A DNA stretch of 64,000 bases from Virgibacillus siamensis (lineage in GTDB: Bacteria > Bacillota > Bacilli > Bacillales > Amphibacillaceae): positions 3,038,001 to 3,102,000 of the forward strand of contig NZ_FUIH01000007.1 of the NCBI RefSeq assembly GCF_900162695.1, written 5' to 3'. Numbering within the stretch: the first letter of the stretch is position 1; each line of letters begins with the position of its first letter. Positions 6,979 to 16,019 of the stretch are shown piece by piece. The translations under genes and the position numbers were made by a program. Under the pieces are notes generated by a model that saw only the letters and a list, made by a program, of their open reading frames with translations, made no database searches and had not been told where the DNA came from.

Positions 6979-8735
6979 CACACTTGACAATTGTTTTATT
7001 TGAACGGCTCGGACTGCTGCTGGTCATTGCCTTTGTACTTACCCGTACCCCCGGATTCCGCTCCCTGCTGTACCGGGAATACAGCAAGATGATGGCACTC
7101 ATGCATATCGGTGTGTTTGGTTTATTCGGGATTGCCGGAACAATTGCCGGTGTCGTCATTGTCGACGACTCAACTGTCATTCGTGATTTTGTCTGGTCTG
7201 TAGAAGAAGGGCAAATGGTTGTCAGTCTCAGTCTGGTTGCAATCGTGATAGCAGGTCTTCTTGGCGGTCCGGTGGTCGGATTGGGTGCCGGAGTCATTTC
7301 CGGAGCTTATCTATTTTACCTTGGTGGAATCGGTGTCATGGCAAATGCACTGGTCAACCCGCTGACAGGGATTCTGGCAGGATGGACGGCACGATTTTTT
7401 TCACAGGAAAGGGTCATCTCATCATTGAAGGCCCTGTTTATCGGTGTTTTTCCACCTGTATTGCACATGCAATTGCTGCTGATTTTTGAACCGCACCGGG
7501 AAAATATGATTGCGATTATTAACGCCATTGGTTTACCGCTCGTACTTTCAAATGCAATTGCCATTGCCATCTTCACAGCAATGATTGGCATCGTTCTGCG
7601 TGAACAGGAAAACGAAGCTGCAATGGCGACCAAACAAGCACTGGCAATTGCCGAAGAGGCTCTTCCGTTTTTAAAAAAAGACTCATCCCGTGAAATGGCA
7701 GCCGGGATTACAGAACTGCTGTATGAGCGGCTGAAATTGGCTGCCGTTTCCGTTACAAATAAAACGGAAGTCCTTGCCCATAAAGGACTTGGTGCGAATC
7801 ACCATCGTGAAGGTGACCGGCTGACCACATCACTGTCACGACAGGCACTGGCTTCCAAACAGATGAAGATTGCCTATTCCCATTCCGAAATACGCTGCGT
7901 TGATGAGGATTGTCCATTACAGGCAGCAATCATCATCCCGATTATCGAAGCAAATGATGCCACTGGCCTGATCAAATTTTACTTTAAAAAGGCGCAGCAC
8001 ATCCGGCCTGTGGAGGTGATGCTTGCGCAAGGACTGGGCCAGTTAATTTCCAACCAGCTGAATACAATTGCCTCAGACAAGCTGAACACGCACATACGTG
8101 ATACAGAACTTCGTAATTTACAGGCACAGATTAACCCGCACTTTTTGTTTAACACGCTGCATTTGATAGCGGCATTATTCCGGAAAGACCCGGAAAAAGC
8201 CCGGCATATCACCGTAAAACTAGCCCACTTTATGCGTTTTAACATTGGGCTAGTTTCCGAATCACTCGTTTCATTGGAAAAAGAATGTGAACATGTCAAA
8301 GCATATATCGCCATCATCCAGACTCGTTTTTCCAGTCAAATGGATATTTCCTTTTCGGTTTCAGAAGGGATTTCACATGTGCGGATTCCCCCTTCAACCA
8401 TCCAGCCGCTCGTGGAAAACAGTGTGCAGCACGGGCTGAAGAACATCCGCAGTGGTGGCGAAATTGCAGTATCGATTACAAAATCTGCTGAACATGTCCA
8501 CGTAACCGTCCGGGACAATGGATGCGGTTTTCCAGCTGAGGTCCTGGATTTAGCCGGCCGTACAGCATTGAAATATAAACAAAATAAAGGTGCCGGCCTG
8601 TATAACGTCAATCAGCGGCTGATCAGTCTGCTTGGCGAACAGTCCCATCTGTCCATCCAAAATTGCACAGGTGGCGGCAGTGAAATTTCATTTACCATTC
8701 CAAATGAACACGCAATAGAAAGGCTGAGTGAATGA
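6975..8735 (+). CDS. LytS-type sensor histidine kinase
   Basis: A 586-residue kinase. Residues about 1-210 hold a multi-helix LytS-type sensor module, residues about 225-345 a GAF-like domain with CVDEDCPLQAAIIIPI, then the HisKA_7-type phosphoacceptor INPHFLFNTLHLIAALFR with H389, and a C-terminal ATPase domain with VENSVQHGLK (N-box) and DNGCGF / GAGLYNVNQRL. This is the architecture of carboxylate sensors such as the pyruvate sensor BtsS and of LytS. It overlaps both neighbours by ATGA: the symporter upstream and the LytTR regulator downstream. A ligand related to what the flanking symporters carry (acetate, pyruvate or lactate) is the natural guess. Confidence 0.92.
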   Translation: MTHLTIVLFERLGLLLVIAFVLTRTPGFRSLLYREYSKMMALMHIGVFGLFGIAGTIAGVVIVDDSTVIRDFVWSVEEGQMVVSLSLVAIVIAGLLGGPVVGLGAGVISGAYLFYLGGIGVMANALVNPLTGILAGWTARFFSQERVISSLKALFIGVFPPVLHMQLLLIFEPHRENMIAIINAIGLPLVLSNAIAIAIFTAMIGIVLREQENEAAMATKQALAIAEEALPFLKKDSSREMAAGITELLYERLKLAAVSVTNKTEVLAHKGLGANHHREGDRLTTSLSRQALASKQMKIAYSHSEIRCVDEDCPLQAAIIIPIIEANDATGLIKFYFKKAQHIRPVEVMLAQGLGQLISNQLNTIASDKLNTHIRDTELRNLQAQINPHFLFNTLHLIAALFRKDPEKARHITVKLAHFMRFNIGLVSESLVSLEKECEHVKAYIAIIQTRFSSQMDISFSVSEGISHVRIPPSTIQPLVENSVQHGLKNIRSGGEIAVSITKSAEHVHVTVRDNGCGFPAEVLDLAGRTALKYKQNKGAGLYNVNQRLISLLGEQSHLSIQNCTGGGSEISFTIPNEHAIERLSE

Positions 8736-9490
8736 TGAGAAATTTGCATGTCTTAATAGCGGAAGATGAACAACTGGCCCGGGAAGAACTTGAATTTTTA
8801 CTGAATAAAGAACCGGATGTTGTGACATATCCAAGCGCTGAAACCGGTGAAGAATTGATTCAATTATATGTTGAGCATGAACCGGATGTGATTTTTCTTG
8901 ACGTACAAATGCCCGGAATGTCCGGTGTGGAAGCTGCCAAACGAATAACCAACCTTGCATATCTACAGCAGCCATTATTCATATTCACTACCGCTTACGA
9001 CACGTATGCCATTGATGCGTTTGAAGTGGAAGCAGTTGATTACCTGTTGAAACCATATGATGAATCCCGTTTCCTGAAAACGATGAAACGAATCCGCAAA
9101 CTGATGGCACAATCCAAAGACACTGCCGGACAGAACATGCCCGGCAAAAAACATCAAACGGCAAAACTGCTCGTTGATGACGGAGAACGCATGGTGGTGC
9201 TCGCACCCGATTCAATTTTTTATGCCGTACCATCAAAAAGGGTTACCGAAATACATACGAAAGATGGGATCATCGAAAGCCGGCTGACCCTGAATGAACT
9301 GGAGAAAAAACTGGACAGCGAATCCTTTTTCCGTACACATCGCAGCTACCTGGTCAATCTGAATTATATTCGGGAAATCACGCCATGGTTTAATGGGACT
9401 AGCAACATCACCCTCACCGATAAACAGCAAACGAAAATCCCAGTCAGTCGCGGAGCCAGAAAAGTTTTGCTGGAGGTTTTTAAAACGTAA
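8732..9490 (+). CDS. LytTR-family response regulator
   Basis: A 252-residue regulator. The receiver domain (about 5-125) has acidic pocket E11-D12, phosphoacceptor D57 in VIFLDVQMPG, T88 in FTTAYD and K107 in LLKPYD. The C-terminal LytTR DNA-binding domain (about 150-250) ends SFFRTHRSYLVNLNYI...IPVSRGARKVL. It is the partner of the preceding kinase through an ATGA overlap. LytTR regulators bind paired direct repeats about 21-22 bp apart; a possible pair lies at 9532-9562, ahead of the next symporter operon, which is its likely target. Confidence 0.92.
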   Translation: MMRNLHVLIAEDEQLAREELEFLLNKEPDVVTYPSAETGEELIQLYVEHEPDVIFLDVQMPGMSGVEAAKRITNLAYLQQPLFIFTTAYDTYAIDAFEVEAVDYLLKPYDESRFLKTMKRIRKLMAQSKDTAGQNMPGKKHQTAKLLVDDGERMVVLAPDSIFYAVPSKRVTEIHTKDGIIESRLTLNELEKKLDSESFFRTHRSYLVNLNYIREITPWFNGTSNITLTDKQQTKIPVSRGARKVLLEVFKT

Positions 9491-9531
9491 CCATTTATCC
9501 GTAAATTTATACAATTCAAACATCAGGAACA

Positions 9532-9578
9532 ACCGTTTACCCGAGTTTCCACTACATTATTCCGCATTCGTTTATACT
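9532..9578 (+). promoter_or_regulatory. Candidate LytTR-controlled promoter of the DUF485-symporter operon
   Basis: ACCGTTTAC at 9532-9540 resembles a LytTR half-site, and a weaker ACATTATTC starts 22 bases later. A clear TATACT -10 box lies at 9573-9578 with no good -35, as expected for an activated promoter. The second half-site is poor, so this remains a proposal. Confidence 0.35.
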
Positions 9579-9688
9579 CATGGAAAGCATTCTTATAGGT
9601 GGTGATGTATGTAATTCTGTGGTCAAGCGGCATAAAAAGATCCGGGAAGATCCGATATGAGTCGGAAAATTTAAAGGGGGAAATTATA

Positions 9689-10042
9689 TTGAAAAATGAA
9701 ACCGATTACAACGACGTCGTCCCTAGTGAAAGTATTGATTATGAGAAAGTGGAACAGAGTGAAAAGTTTCAAAATCTGATGCAGAACAGAAGAAAGTTTA
9801 TCGTTCCCATGACAATTTTTTTCCTTGTCTTTTATTTCTTATTACCGATATTAACGTCCTATACTACTTTCCTGAACACACCGGTAATTGGTGATATTTC
9901 ATGGGTATGGCTGTTCGCGATTGGCCAGTTTGTGATGACGTGGGTATTGTGTACCATATATGTAAAAAAGGCTGCTGTTTTTGATAAACAAGCCGATGAA
10001 ATTATCGATGAGCAGCTTAAACGGAAGGGGCGTGCTTCATGA
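9689..10042 (+). CDS. DUF485 membrane protein, symporter partner
   Basis: A 117-residue protein with a hydrophilic N-terminus (to about 45) and two membrane helices (PMTIFFLVFYFLLPIL and SWVWLFAIGQFVMTWVL), ending in a charged tail. This is the DUF485 family, genes for which regularly precede acetate-type SSS symporters (as yjcH precedes actP in Escherichia coli). The start is TTG at 9689 after AAAGGGGG; upstream codons in frame have no site. It overlaps the symporter by ATGA. It probably assists or modulates the transporter. Confidence 0.85.
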   Translation: MKNETDYNDVVPSESIDYEKVEQSEKFQNLMQNRRKFIVPMTIFFLVFYFLLPILTSYTTFLNTPVIGDISWVWLFAIGQFVMTWVLCTIYVKKAAVFDKQADEIIDEQLKRKGRAS

Positions 10043-11574
10043 ACGCAACAGTCGTCATTTTATTCCTCGCTATTGTTGTTTTGACACTGATTATCACGTA
10101 TTGGGCTGCCAAACAAACACAGACAACGACTGACTTCTATACAGCCGGCGGTGGATTGAAAGGCTGGCAAAACGGAATCGCGATCGCAGGGGATTATTTA
10201 TCCGCAGCTTCATTTCTTGGTATTGCCGGCGCGATTGCATTGTACGGATTCGATGGATTTTTCTATAGTATCGGATTTCTGATTGCTTATTTGGTTGTGT
10301 TATTCCTTGTGGCTGAACCACTCCGGAATTTGGGAAAATATACACTTGCCGATATGCTGAAAGCCCGATTCGATGCCAAAAAGGTGCGTGGAACCGCTGC
10401 ACTCAGTACAATTACCATTTCCATCTTTTATATGATTGCACAGCTTGTTGGTGCAGGTGCACTTATTCAGCTCTTATTTGATATTCCATATTGGATAGCT
10501 GTTCTGATTGTTGGTGTCATGATGACAATTTACGTACTGTTCGGCGGTATGATTGCCACCAGCTGGGTACAGATTGTCAAAGCCGTTCTGTTAATGGCTG
10601 GTATGGTGATCATTTCATTCCTTGTACTGATGAAATTCAATTTCAACATCGGCTACATGTTCAGCGAAGTAAAAACCGTTACAAGTCACGGTGCCGACTA
10701 CTTGAGGCCCGGCTTAAAATATACCGACCCGATGGGAACTATTTCCCTGATGATTGCACTTGTGCTCGGGACAGCGGGATTGCCGCATATTCTAATGCGC
10801 TTCTTTACCGTTAAGGATGCAAAAACAGCAAGAAGTTCCGTAATAACTGCCACATGGGTCATCGGTATTTTCTATGTGCTGACATTATTTCTCGGATTTG
10901 GAGCAGCGGCATTTGTCGGAGAGGCCAACATCCTCGCGGCGAACCCTGGCGGCAACATGGCTGCACCACTGCTTGCAGAGGCACTCGGCGGTGAAATTTT
11001 ATTCGCGTTTATTTCAGCGGTTGCATTCGCAACCATTCTGGCGGTTGTAGCAGGGCTCGTCTTGTCCGGAGCATCAGCCTTTGCCCATGATTTGTATGGA
11101 CAGATCATCAAGAAAGGAAAAGCTACCGACAAAGAGCAAATGATGGCCGCAAAATATGCTGCACTGGCAGTATCTGTTTTAGCGATTATACTGGCATTGT
11201 TCGCGCAATATTTAAACGTAGCATTCCTGGTATCACTCGCCTTTTGTATCGCAGCAAGCGCCAATCTGCCGGTAATCCTGTACACTGTTTATTGGAAAAA
11301 ATTCAATACTGCCGGTGCCGTAACAGCAATGCTGACCGGCTTATTCTCTGCATTGATTCTGGTTTCCATCAGTCCAAGTGTATTTTCACCAGTTGAGGGT
11401 GCAGCGCTGTTCACCGGTGAACCACTCTTCCCGTTATCGAATCCGGCATTGGTTTCGGTGCCATTAGGATTTCTTGGCGGGTATCTTGGAACCGTACTTT
11501 CCAAAGAAGGAAATGCAAAACGCTATGCGAAGGTTAAGGTTAAAGCAAACACAGGTTTTCAGGAAGCGGAGTAG
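10039..11574 (+). CDS. Sodium:solute symporter, acetate-type (ActP/MctP-like)
   Basis: A 511-residue SSS-family symporter closely similar to the one at 5431 (shared LIITYWAAKQ, DFYTAGGG, GIAIAGDYLSAASFLG, VFGGMIATSWVQI-type and VLGTAGLPHILMRFFTV motifs) with about 13 membrane helices. The upstream DUF485 gene strengthens the assignment to acetate or similar monocarboxylate uptake. Two paralogous symporters around one two-component system suggest one may act in sensing or that they differ in affinity. Array 3 follows about 100 bp after the stop. Confidence 0.88.
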   Translation: MNATVVILFLAIVVLTLIITYWAAKQTQTTTDFYTAGGGLKGWQNGIAIAGDYLSAASFLGIAGAIALYGFDGFFYSIGFLIAYLVVLFLVAEPLRNLGKYTLADMLKARFDAKKVRGTAALSTITISIFYMIAQLVGAGALIQLLFDIPYWIAVLIVGVMMTIYVLFGGMIATSWVQIVKAVLLMAGMVIISFLVLMKFNFNIGYMFSEVKTVTSHGADYLRPGLKYTDPMGTISLMIALVLGTAGLPHILMRFFTVKDAKTARSSVITATWVIGIFYVLTLFLGFGAAAFVGEANILAANPGGNMAAPLLAEALGGEILFAFISAVAFATILAVVAGLVLSGASAFAHDLYGQIIKKGKATDKEQMMAAKYAALAVSVLAIILALFAQYLNVAFLVSLAFCIAASANLPVILYTVYWKKFNTAGAVTAMLTGLFSALILVSISPSVFSPVEGAALFTGEPLFPLSNPALVSVPLGFLGGYLGTVLSKEGNAKRYAKVKVKANTGFQEAE

Positions 11575-11674
11575 TCTAAACAGCAAAGCGTAAGTGCACA
11601 CAGTAGTGGGGGTGTCATGATAAAATGGCACTCTTTTTTACTGCGTGCCGCTTTGTCATCCGCACTGGGACTTT

Positions 11675-11821
11675 GTTGCTGAAGGTGTATTTTTCTTCAG
11701 CGCGAAATGCTTTTCTTTCAGCGGCAACGGCTGGTTCTTCGGCGCAAAATGCTTTTCCTTCGGCGCGAAACAACTTTCCTTCAGCGGCAGCGACAGATTC
11801 TTCAGCGCGAAGCACCTTTTT
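11675..11821 (+). repeat. 21-bp periodic array 3 (TTCRGCG family)
   Basis: Six clear cores (TTCAGCG or TTCGGCG) start at 11696, 11717, 11738, 11759, 11780 and 11801, all 21 apart, and a degenerate TTGCTGAAG sits one period earlier at 11675. Units alternate partly between GCGCGAAA and GCGGCA types after the core. It lies between two convergent genes, the symporter and flavodoxin. Frames on both strands stay open across it without ribosome sites. Confidence 0.88.
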
Positions 11822-11908
11822 CTTGCAAGGCTCGTTTTTCCGGATGAAGGATCGCAGACAGAGGACTGATACTCACTGATACTCAGCCAGACAACACAAT
11901 AATAACCA

Positions 11909-11933
11909 GGGACAGGTTACTAAAACCTGCCCC
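11909..11933 (-). terminator. Hairpin after the flavodoxin gene
   Basis: GGGACAGGTT and AACCTGCCCC pair around a five-base loop five bases after the flavodoxin stop. The U-run on the minus strand is weak. Confidence 0.5.
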
Positions 11934-11937
11934 CACT

Positions 11938-12390
11938 TCATTGTGCCAATTGCTTCAGCATCCCTTCAGCAAACTGCTTACATGCTTCAATATCTTTTTT
12001 ATCAGGTTCGAGTTCAATTTTTAATTTTTCCCCATAAATGGATGCCCCGCGTTCTGATACTCTGGTGGAAATCGTATCAAGTGCAGCACCATAAACCGGA
12101 TAAAAGGAATCACATGATCCGAAAACGCCAATCAGTTTACCGCTCAAGTCCACATTTTCCAATTCATCATAAAAATCCTCCACCTCATAAGGCAGATCAT
12201 CATCCCATGTATAGGAACCAATTAATATCCCGTCATAACCAAGCATGTCCTCAGCACTGTCCAGCGGTTCAAAATCGAATGACCTTTTATCCACATCATG
12301 TCCAAGATCGTGAATATGGTCCACCATCGCTTCCGCCATCAGTTCGGTACTTCCGGTCATGCTCGCATATATTACTAAAATTTTTGCCAT
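11938..12390 (-). CDS. Short-chain flavodoxin
   Basis: A 150-residue protein with the FMN phosphate loop YASMTGSTE at the N-terminus, a W-containing 50s loop (IGSYTWDDDLP) and an FGSCDSFYPVYGAA loop for the isoalloxazine ring. The size and acidic character fit bacillary flavodoxins (YkuN/YkuP type), which carry single electrons to partners such as desaturases, P450s or nitric oxide synthase. The start is the ATG at 12390 (MAKILVIYA) ten bases after GGGAG; a TTG six bases upstream is the alternative. It is monocistronic, convergent with the symporter operon. Possible electron donor to the Des desaturase some 6 kb away; that is only inference. Confidence 0.92.
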   Translation of the reverse strand: MAKILVIYASMTGSTELMAEAMVDHIHDLGHDVDKRSFDFEPLDSAEDMLGYDGILIGSYTWDDDLPYEVEDFYDELENVDLSGKLIGVFGSCDSFYPVYGAALDTISTRVSERGASIYGEKLKIELEPDKKDIEACKQFAEGMLKQLAQ

Positions 12391-12551
12391 TTGCAAACAT
12401 CTCCCTGAAACTCATTCATACACATTCATTATACGTTGAAATGAGAATAGTTTTCAATTAAGCAACTCCTGAATTCATGAACGTTTTGTGAAAAGTACAA
12501 CAATCACCTTCACTGCCGCGTCCGGACAATACAACTGGAAATGCTATTAAA

Positions 12552-12580
12552 TTGCATGTTGATGGTAATTTTGGTAATGT
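12552..12580 (+). promoter_or_regulatory. Candidate SigA promoter of the betaine transporter
   Basis: TTGCAT (12552-12557), 17 bases, TAATGT (12575-12580), about 37 bp before the start codon. Confidence 0.5.
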
Positions 12581-12617
12581 TAAATACCGTAATTATGTCT
12601 AAATAATCGGGGGCAAC

Positions 12618-14090
12618 ATGAAGAAAATCACAAAAGTATTTTACATTACATTATTTCTCGTCATTATTGCAGTCGCACTTGGAGCTGCCTTTCCGGAACA
12701 GTTCGAAACGATTTCCGGAAACATAAAAGCATTTGTCGCGACATCATTCGGATGGTACTACATGCTGCTTCTTTCCGCACTAGTTATCTTTTCAATATTT
12801 ATCGCAGTCAGTCCATACGGCAAAATCAAGCTTGGAAAAGACCATGAAGAACCTGACTTTTCGACAGGATCATGGGTTGCTATGCTATTCTCTGCAGGCA
12901 TGGGAATAGGACTGGTTTTCTATGGCGCTGCCGAACCTCTTTTCCACTATATGTCTGATGCGCCATTAGCTGAAGAGGGAACTAATAAAGCATTTAAACA
13001 AGGACTTTCCTATGCATATTTCCACTGGGGTCTCCATGTTTGGGCGATGTACGGTGTTATTGCATTGTCACTGGCCTTTTTCCAATTCCGAAAAGACGAA
13101 CCCGGTCTGATTTCTGCAACGTTGAAACCGCTCTTTGGCGATAAAATGAATGGTCCGCTCGGTGTATTGATCGATGTGCTGGCTGTCTTCGCGACCGTTT
13201 TTGGGGTGGCCACATCACTCGGGTTTGGGGCAGTGCAAATAAATGGCGGTCTATCACATTTATTTGGTGTCGAAATTGGCTTTTCGACACAGTTTATCAT
13301 TATTGCAATTGTAACTGTATTGTTTTTGATTTCCGCCTGGTCCGGATTAAGTAAGGGAATCAAATACTTGTCCAATGCCAACATGGTACTGGCGCTGATT
13401 CTGCTAATCGTTGTATTAGCTGTTGGACCAACGTTGCTCATTTTAAATATGTTTACGGAAACATTTGGTCTATATTTCCAAAACATCATTCAAATGAGCT
13501 TCCGCACCGCACCATTGGAAGGTGATAATCGTGCATGGCTTGACAGCTGGACAATCTTTTACTGGGCATGGTGGATATCGTGGGCACCATTTGTCGGTAT
13601 GTTCATTGCAAGAATTTCCCGCGGACGGACGATTCGTCAATTCATTACCGGGGTACTGATTCTGCCTACCCTGATTGTTTCTGTCTGGTTTGCTGCGTTT
13701 GGAACAACAGCCGGAAAAGTGCAAAACAGTGGTGTTGATTTGACACAATATGCAACGGAGCTGGTTCTGTTCAATATGTTTGACCACTTGCCATTGTCAC
13801 TGATTATGTCAATCGTAGCTATTCTGCTGATTGCATCGTTTTTCATTACATCAGCGGACTCGGCAACATTTGTACTTGGTATGCAGTCAACAAACGGATC
13901 CTTGCTGCCGCCAAATCATGTAAAGGTTGTCTGGGGCATTGCGCAATCGGCTGTGGCACTAATTCTGCTTTATGTCGGTGGTTTAACAGCCATCCAGAAT
14001 ACAATTATCATTGCTGCATTACCATTTTCATTTGTGATGATCCTGATGGTTATTGCGTTGTTCCGTGCGTTGAATAAAGAAGTGCAATAA
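12618..14090 (+). CDS. opuD: BCCT-family glycine betaine transporter (OpuD-like)
   Basis: A 490-residue transporter with 12 membrane helices and the BCCT signatures GMGIGLVFYGAAEPLFHY (helix TM3 region) and the tryptophan-rich segment FYWAWWISWAPFVGMFIARISRGRTIRQF, cited here in parts. These line the betaine site and define sodium-coupled uptake of quaternary ammonium osmolytes. Start ATG at 12618 follows GGGGGCAAC. It has its own promoter and a strong terminator. It is at the short end of the family, with little cytoplasmic tail. Osmoprotection in a salt-tolerant Bacillaceae member is the expected role. Confidence 0.9.
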   Translation: MKKITKVFYITLFLVIIAVALGAAFPEQFETISGNIKAFVATSFGWYYMLLLSALVIFSIFIAVSPYGKIKLGKDHEEPDFSTGSWVAMLFSAGMGIGLVFYGAAEPLFHYMSDAPLAEEGTNKAFKQGLSYAYFHWGLHVWAMYGVIALSLAFFQFRKDEPGLISATLKPLFGDKMNGPLGVLIDVLAVFATVFGVATSLGFGAVQINGGLSHLFGVEIGFSTQFIIIAIVTVLFLISAWSGLSKGIKYLSNANMVLALILLIVVLAVGPTLLILNMFTETFGLYFQNIIQMSFRTAPLEGDNRAWLDSWTIFYWAWWISWAPFVGMFIARISRGRTIRQFITGVLILPTLIVSVWFAAFGTTAGKVQNSGVDLTQYATELVLFNMFDHLPLSLIMSIVAILLIASFFITSADSATFVLGMQSTNGSLLPPNHVKVVWGIAQSAVALILLYVGGLTAIQNTIIIAALPFSFVMILMVIALFRALNKEVQ

Positions 14091-14095
14091 TATTA

Positions 14096-14138
14096 AGCAG
14101 GTGTCACTCCGAAGTTGGATGGTGACATCTGCTTTTTT
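14096..14138 (+). terminator. Intrinsic terminator of the betaine transporter gene
   Basis: AGCAGGTGTCAC pairs with GTGACATCTGCT, followed by TTTTTT. Confidence 0.85.
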
Positions 14139-14225
14139 GGGTTGCTGCACTGTGGAAAGCAGCCGCTCCAGCCATTCCATCATTAACGTCCGCCAGCGCA
14201 GCGGCAAACACTCTCCCTCTTTTAT

Positions 14226-15155
14226 CTAATTGCTGTACGACTGTAATGCACGGTAAAAAAGATCCCAAAACTTCTTCTGATGCAGTTTGCAGGCAAAATT
14301 TGTATTTGTGTCGCTTACACCTTTAGTTATACATGTCATTCCGTATGTAAATTCGCCCTTCGTTTCAACATCCACGTGTACTTTTTCCATTTCAAAAATA
14401 AATGGATCAATCAAATATGCTACGGGACACGGATCATGGATAGCAGCTCCGGTAAAACCCGGCAGCCCTTGATATGCATTCATGTAGAAGGTCAGCATCT
14501 CACTAACAGCCGTTGCCACTGGATTGTCAATTGTTTTGATCTCCTCAATCGTTTCCGCTGTTGCCAATGCCTGGTGTGTCACATCAAGCCCGAACATGGC
14601 GACAGGTACCCCACTGTCAAATACCACTTTAGCCGCTTCTGCATCAGCATAGATATTAAATTCTGCTGCAGGGGTTCTGTTTCCATACGTACCCCCGCCC
14701 ATCAGTACGATTTCCTTAACTTTCGGAAGGATTGCCGGTTCTTTTCGAAAAGCCATGGCAACATTCGTCAGCGGTCCAGTCGGCACCAGAGTAATCGGCT
14801 CGTCCGCTTCAATGAGTTTGTCGATCATTAAATCAACACCATGCTGGTCAACCGGTTGTTTAACCGGCTGCTCCGGAAGTGTCGTACCGTCCAGGCCGCT
14901 TTCACCATGAATATGTTCAGCAATCAGCATCTCGCGGAACAATGGCCTGGAAGCGCCTTGGGCAACCGGGACATCTTGAAGCCCAAGCAAATCACACAGC
15001 CGAAGTGCATTCCGTGTATTTTTCTCCACATTAACATTTCCTGCAACCGTTGTGATTGCTTCTATCTGCAAACCGCTGATTTTTGACGCTGCCAGCATTA
15101 GCGCCATCGCATCATCTTGCCCGGGGTCACAATCCATTATAATTTTTCGATTCAT
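14226..15155 (-). CDS. Inosine-uridine-type nucleoside hydrolase
   Basis: A 309-residue enzyme with the family hallmark DCDPGQDDA at residues 8-16, which binds the catalytic calcium, plus LVPTGPLTNVA, LMGGGTYGNRTPAAEFN and a late AIHDPCPVAYL that supplies the last metal ligand. It cleaves the N-glycosidic bond of (probably pyrimidine) ribonucleosides in salvage. RihA/RihB-like proteins have this length. Start ATG follows AAAGGAGCTGGATAAA. It lies only 24 bp beyond the acetyltransferase end region on the same strand, with the sequence order hydrolase after acetyltransferase in transcription. Confidence 0.92.
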   Translation of the reverse strand: MNRKIIMDCDPGQDDAMALMLAASKISGLQIEAITTVAGNVNVEKNTRNALRLCDLLGLQDVPVAQGASRPLFREMLIAEHIHGESGLDGTTLPEQPVKQPVDQHGVDLMIDKLIEADEPITLVPTGPLTNVAMAFRKEPAILPKVKEIVLMGGGTYGNRTPAAEFNIYADAEAAKVVFDSGVPVAMFGLDVTHQALATAETIEEIKTIDNPVATAVSEMLTFYMNAYQGLPGFTGAAIHDPCPVAYLIDPFIFEMEKVHVDVETKGEFTYGMTCITKGVSDTNTNFACKLHQKKFWDLFYRALQSYSN

Positions 15156-15179
15156 TTTATCCAGCTCCTTTAAATTTCA

Positions 15180-15761
15180 TTAACCATGCTTCCTGTTTCT
15201 TTTACGGGCATCATATTCCGGTTTCAACTGTGAAAAAACGATCGTATCCTGAAATTTCTCCCCGTCAAAATCAGTCTGCCTCATCGTGCCTTCTTCCCTG
15301 AATCCATAGTTTTGCAGTAATTTACGGGAAGCATCATTAGCTGCAAATATATCCCCTGCAATCCGATTCAGTTCAAGTGTGTCAAACCCATAGTCCAATA
15401 CCGTTTCCAAAACTTCTGTCATTACACCGCTGTTTTGGTATTCCTGACTGATGACAGCTGCCATTTCCGCTTTTTTATGCCACATACTTAATTTATGAAA
15501 ACTGAACTTCCCGATAACAACGCCGGTTCGTTTGTCCACAATGACCCAAGGGATTTCCGTTTGCTGTACAAAACGCTCCATTGACTGCAAAATTTCGTCC
15601 AGCACATCATTCTGTGATTCTACCGGGTGTGGTGTTATATATTGCATTGTTTTTCGTTGGCTTAAAAAATAAAACAAATCCTCGGCATCTCTTTCGGCAA
15701 TGGCACGCAGCAAAAAGTTGCCGGTTTCCAGGATCGGGATTTCCGTTAACTGCCCTTTCAT
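15180..15761 (-). CDS. GNAT acetyltransferase, RimJ/RimL type
   Basis: A 193-residue N-acetyltransferase with the pattern of the ribosomal-protein acetyltransferase group: LRAIAERDAEDLFYFLS near the N-terminus, VIGKFSFHKL, MAAVISQEYQNSGVMTEVLETVLDYGF (acetyl-CoA region, quoted in part of a longer motif), then LNRIAGDIFAANDASRKLLQNYGFREEG. The start is the ATG at 15761 after GGGGGGATTTAT, 18 bases inside the longest frame. Substrate unknown. It is followed at 25 bp by the nucleoside hydrolase gene and may be co-transcribed with it. Confidence 0.88.
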   Translation of the reverse strand: MKGQLTEIPILETGNFLLRAIAERDAEDLFYFLSQRKTMQYITPHPVESQNDVLDEILQSMERFVQQTEIPWVIVDKRTGVVIGKFSFHKLSMWHKKAEMAAVISQEYQNSGVMTEVLETVLDYGFDTLELNRIAGDIFAANDASRKLLQNYGFREEGTMRQTDFDGEKFQDTIVFSQLKPEYDARKRNRKHG

Positions 15762-15779
15762 ATAAATCCCCCCCAACAA

Positions 15780-15814
15780 AAATGTGGTGTGATTCTTATC
15801 TTATCACACCACAT
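15780..15814 (-). terminator. Intrinsic terminator between the 45-residue gene and the acetyltransferase
   Basis: ATGTGGTGTGAT and ATCACACCACAT pair around a nine-base loop and are followed by TTTTTG on the minus strand. Confidence 0.8.
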
Positions 15815-15823
15815 CCACGCCGA

Positions 15824-15961
15824 TTATTCTTCTTGTTTGTTGATATACTGATTCGGTTCGTCCCCGCCGCGGGAATTGCTGTTTTTAAATTGGCTTTTCC
15901 GCCCGTTCCGATGCTCCCCGTGGTTTTTATTTTCTTTGAATTGATTATTCTTTTCAGCCAT
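15824..15961 (-). CDS. 45-residue hydrophilic protein
   Basis: A short frame that is easily missed. It starts at an ATG 8 bases after AAAGGGG, encodes a protein beginning MAEKNNQFKENKNHGEHR and ending NQYINKQEE, and is followed within 10 bases by a strong terminator hairpin. The composition is extremely polar, rich in N, K, E, G, R and Q with no hydrophobic core, as in many small acid-soluble spore or stress-related peptides of bacilli. I do not recognise a named family. It is downstream of desR on the same strand with a 58-bp gap and could be the last gene of that operon. Confidence 0.65.
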   Translation of the reverse strand: MAEKNNQFKENKNHGEHRNGRKSQFKNSNSRGGDEPNQYINKQEE

Positions 15962-16019
15962 GGCTGCACCCCTTTCTGAAGGTTTGCCAATTAGCTTTTG
16001 ATGATTGAAATGCTTTTAT

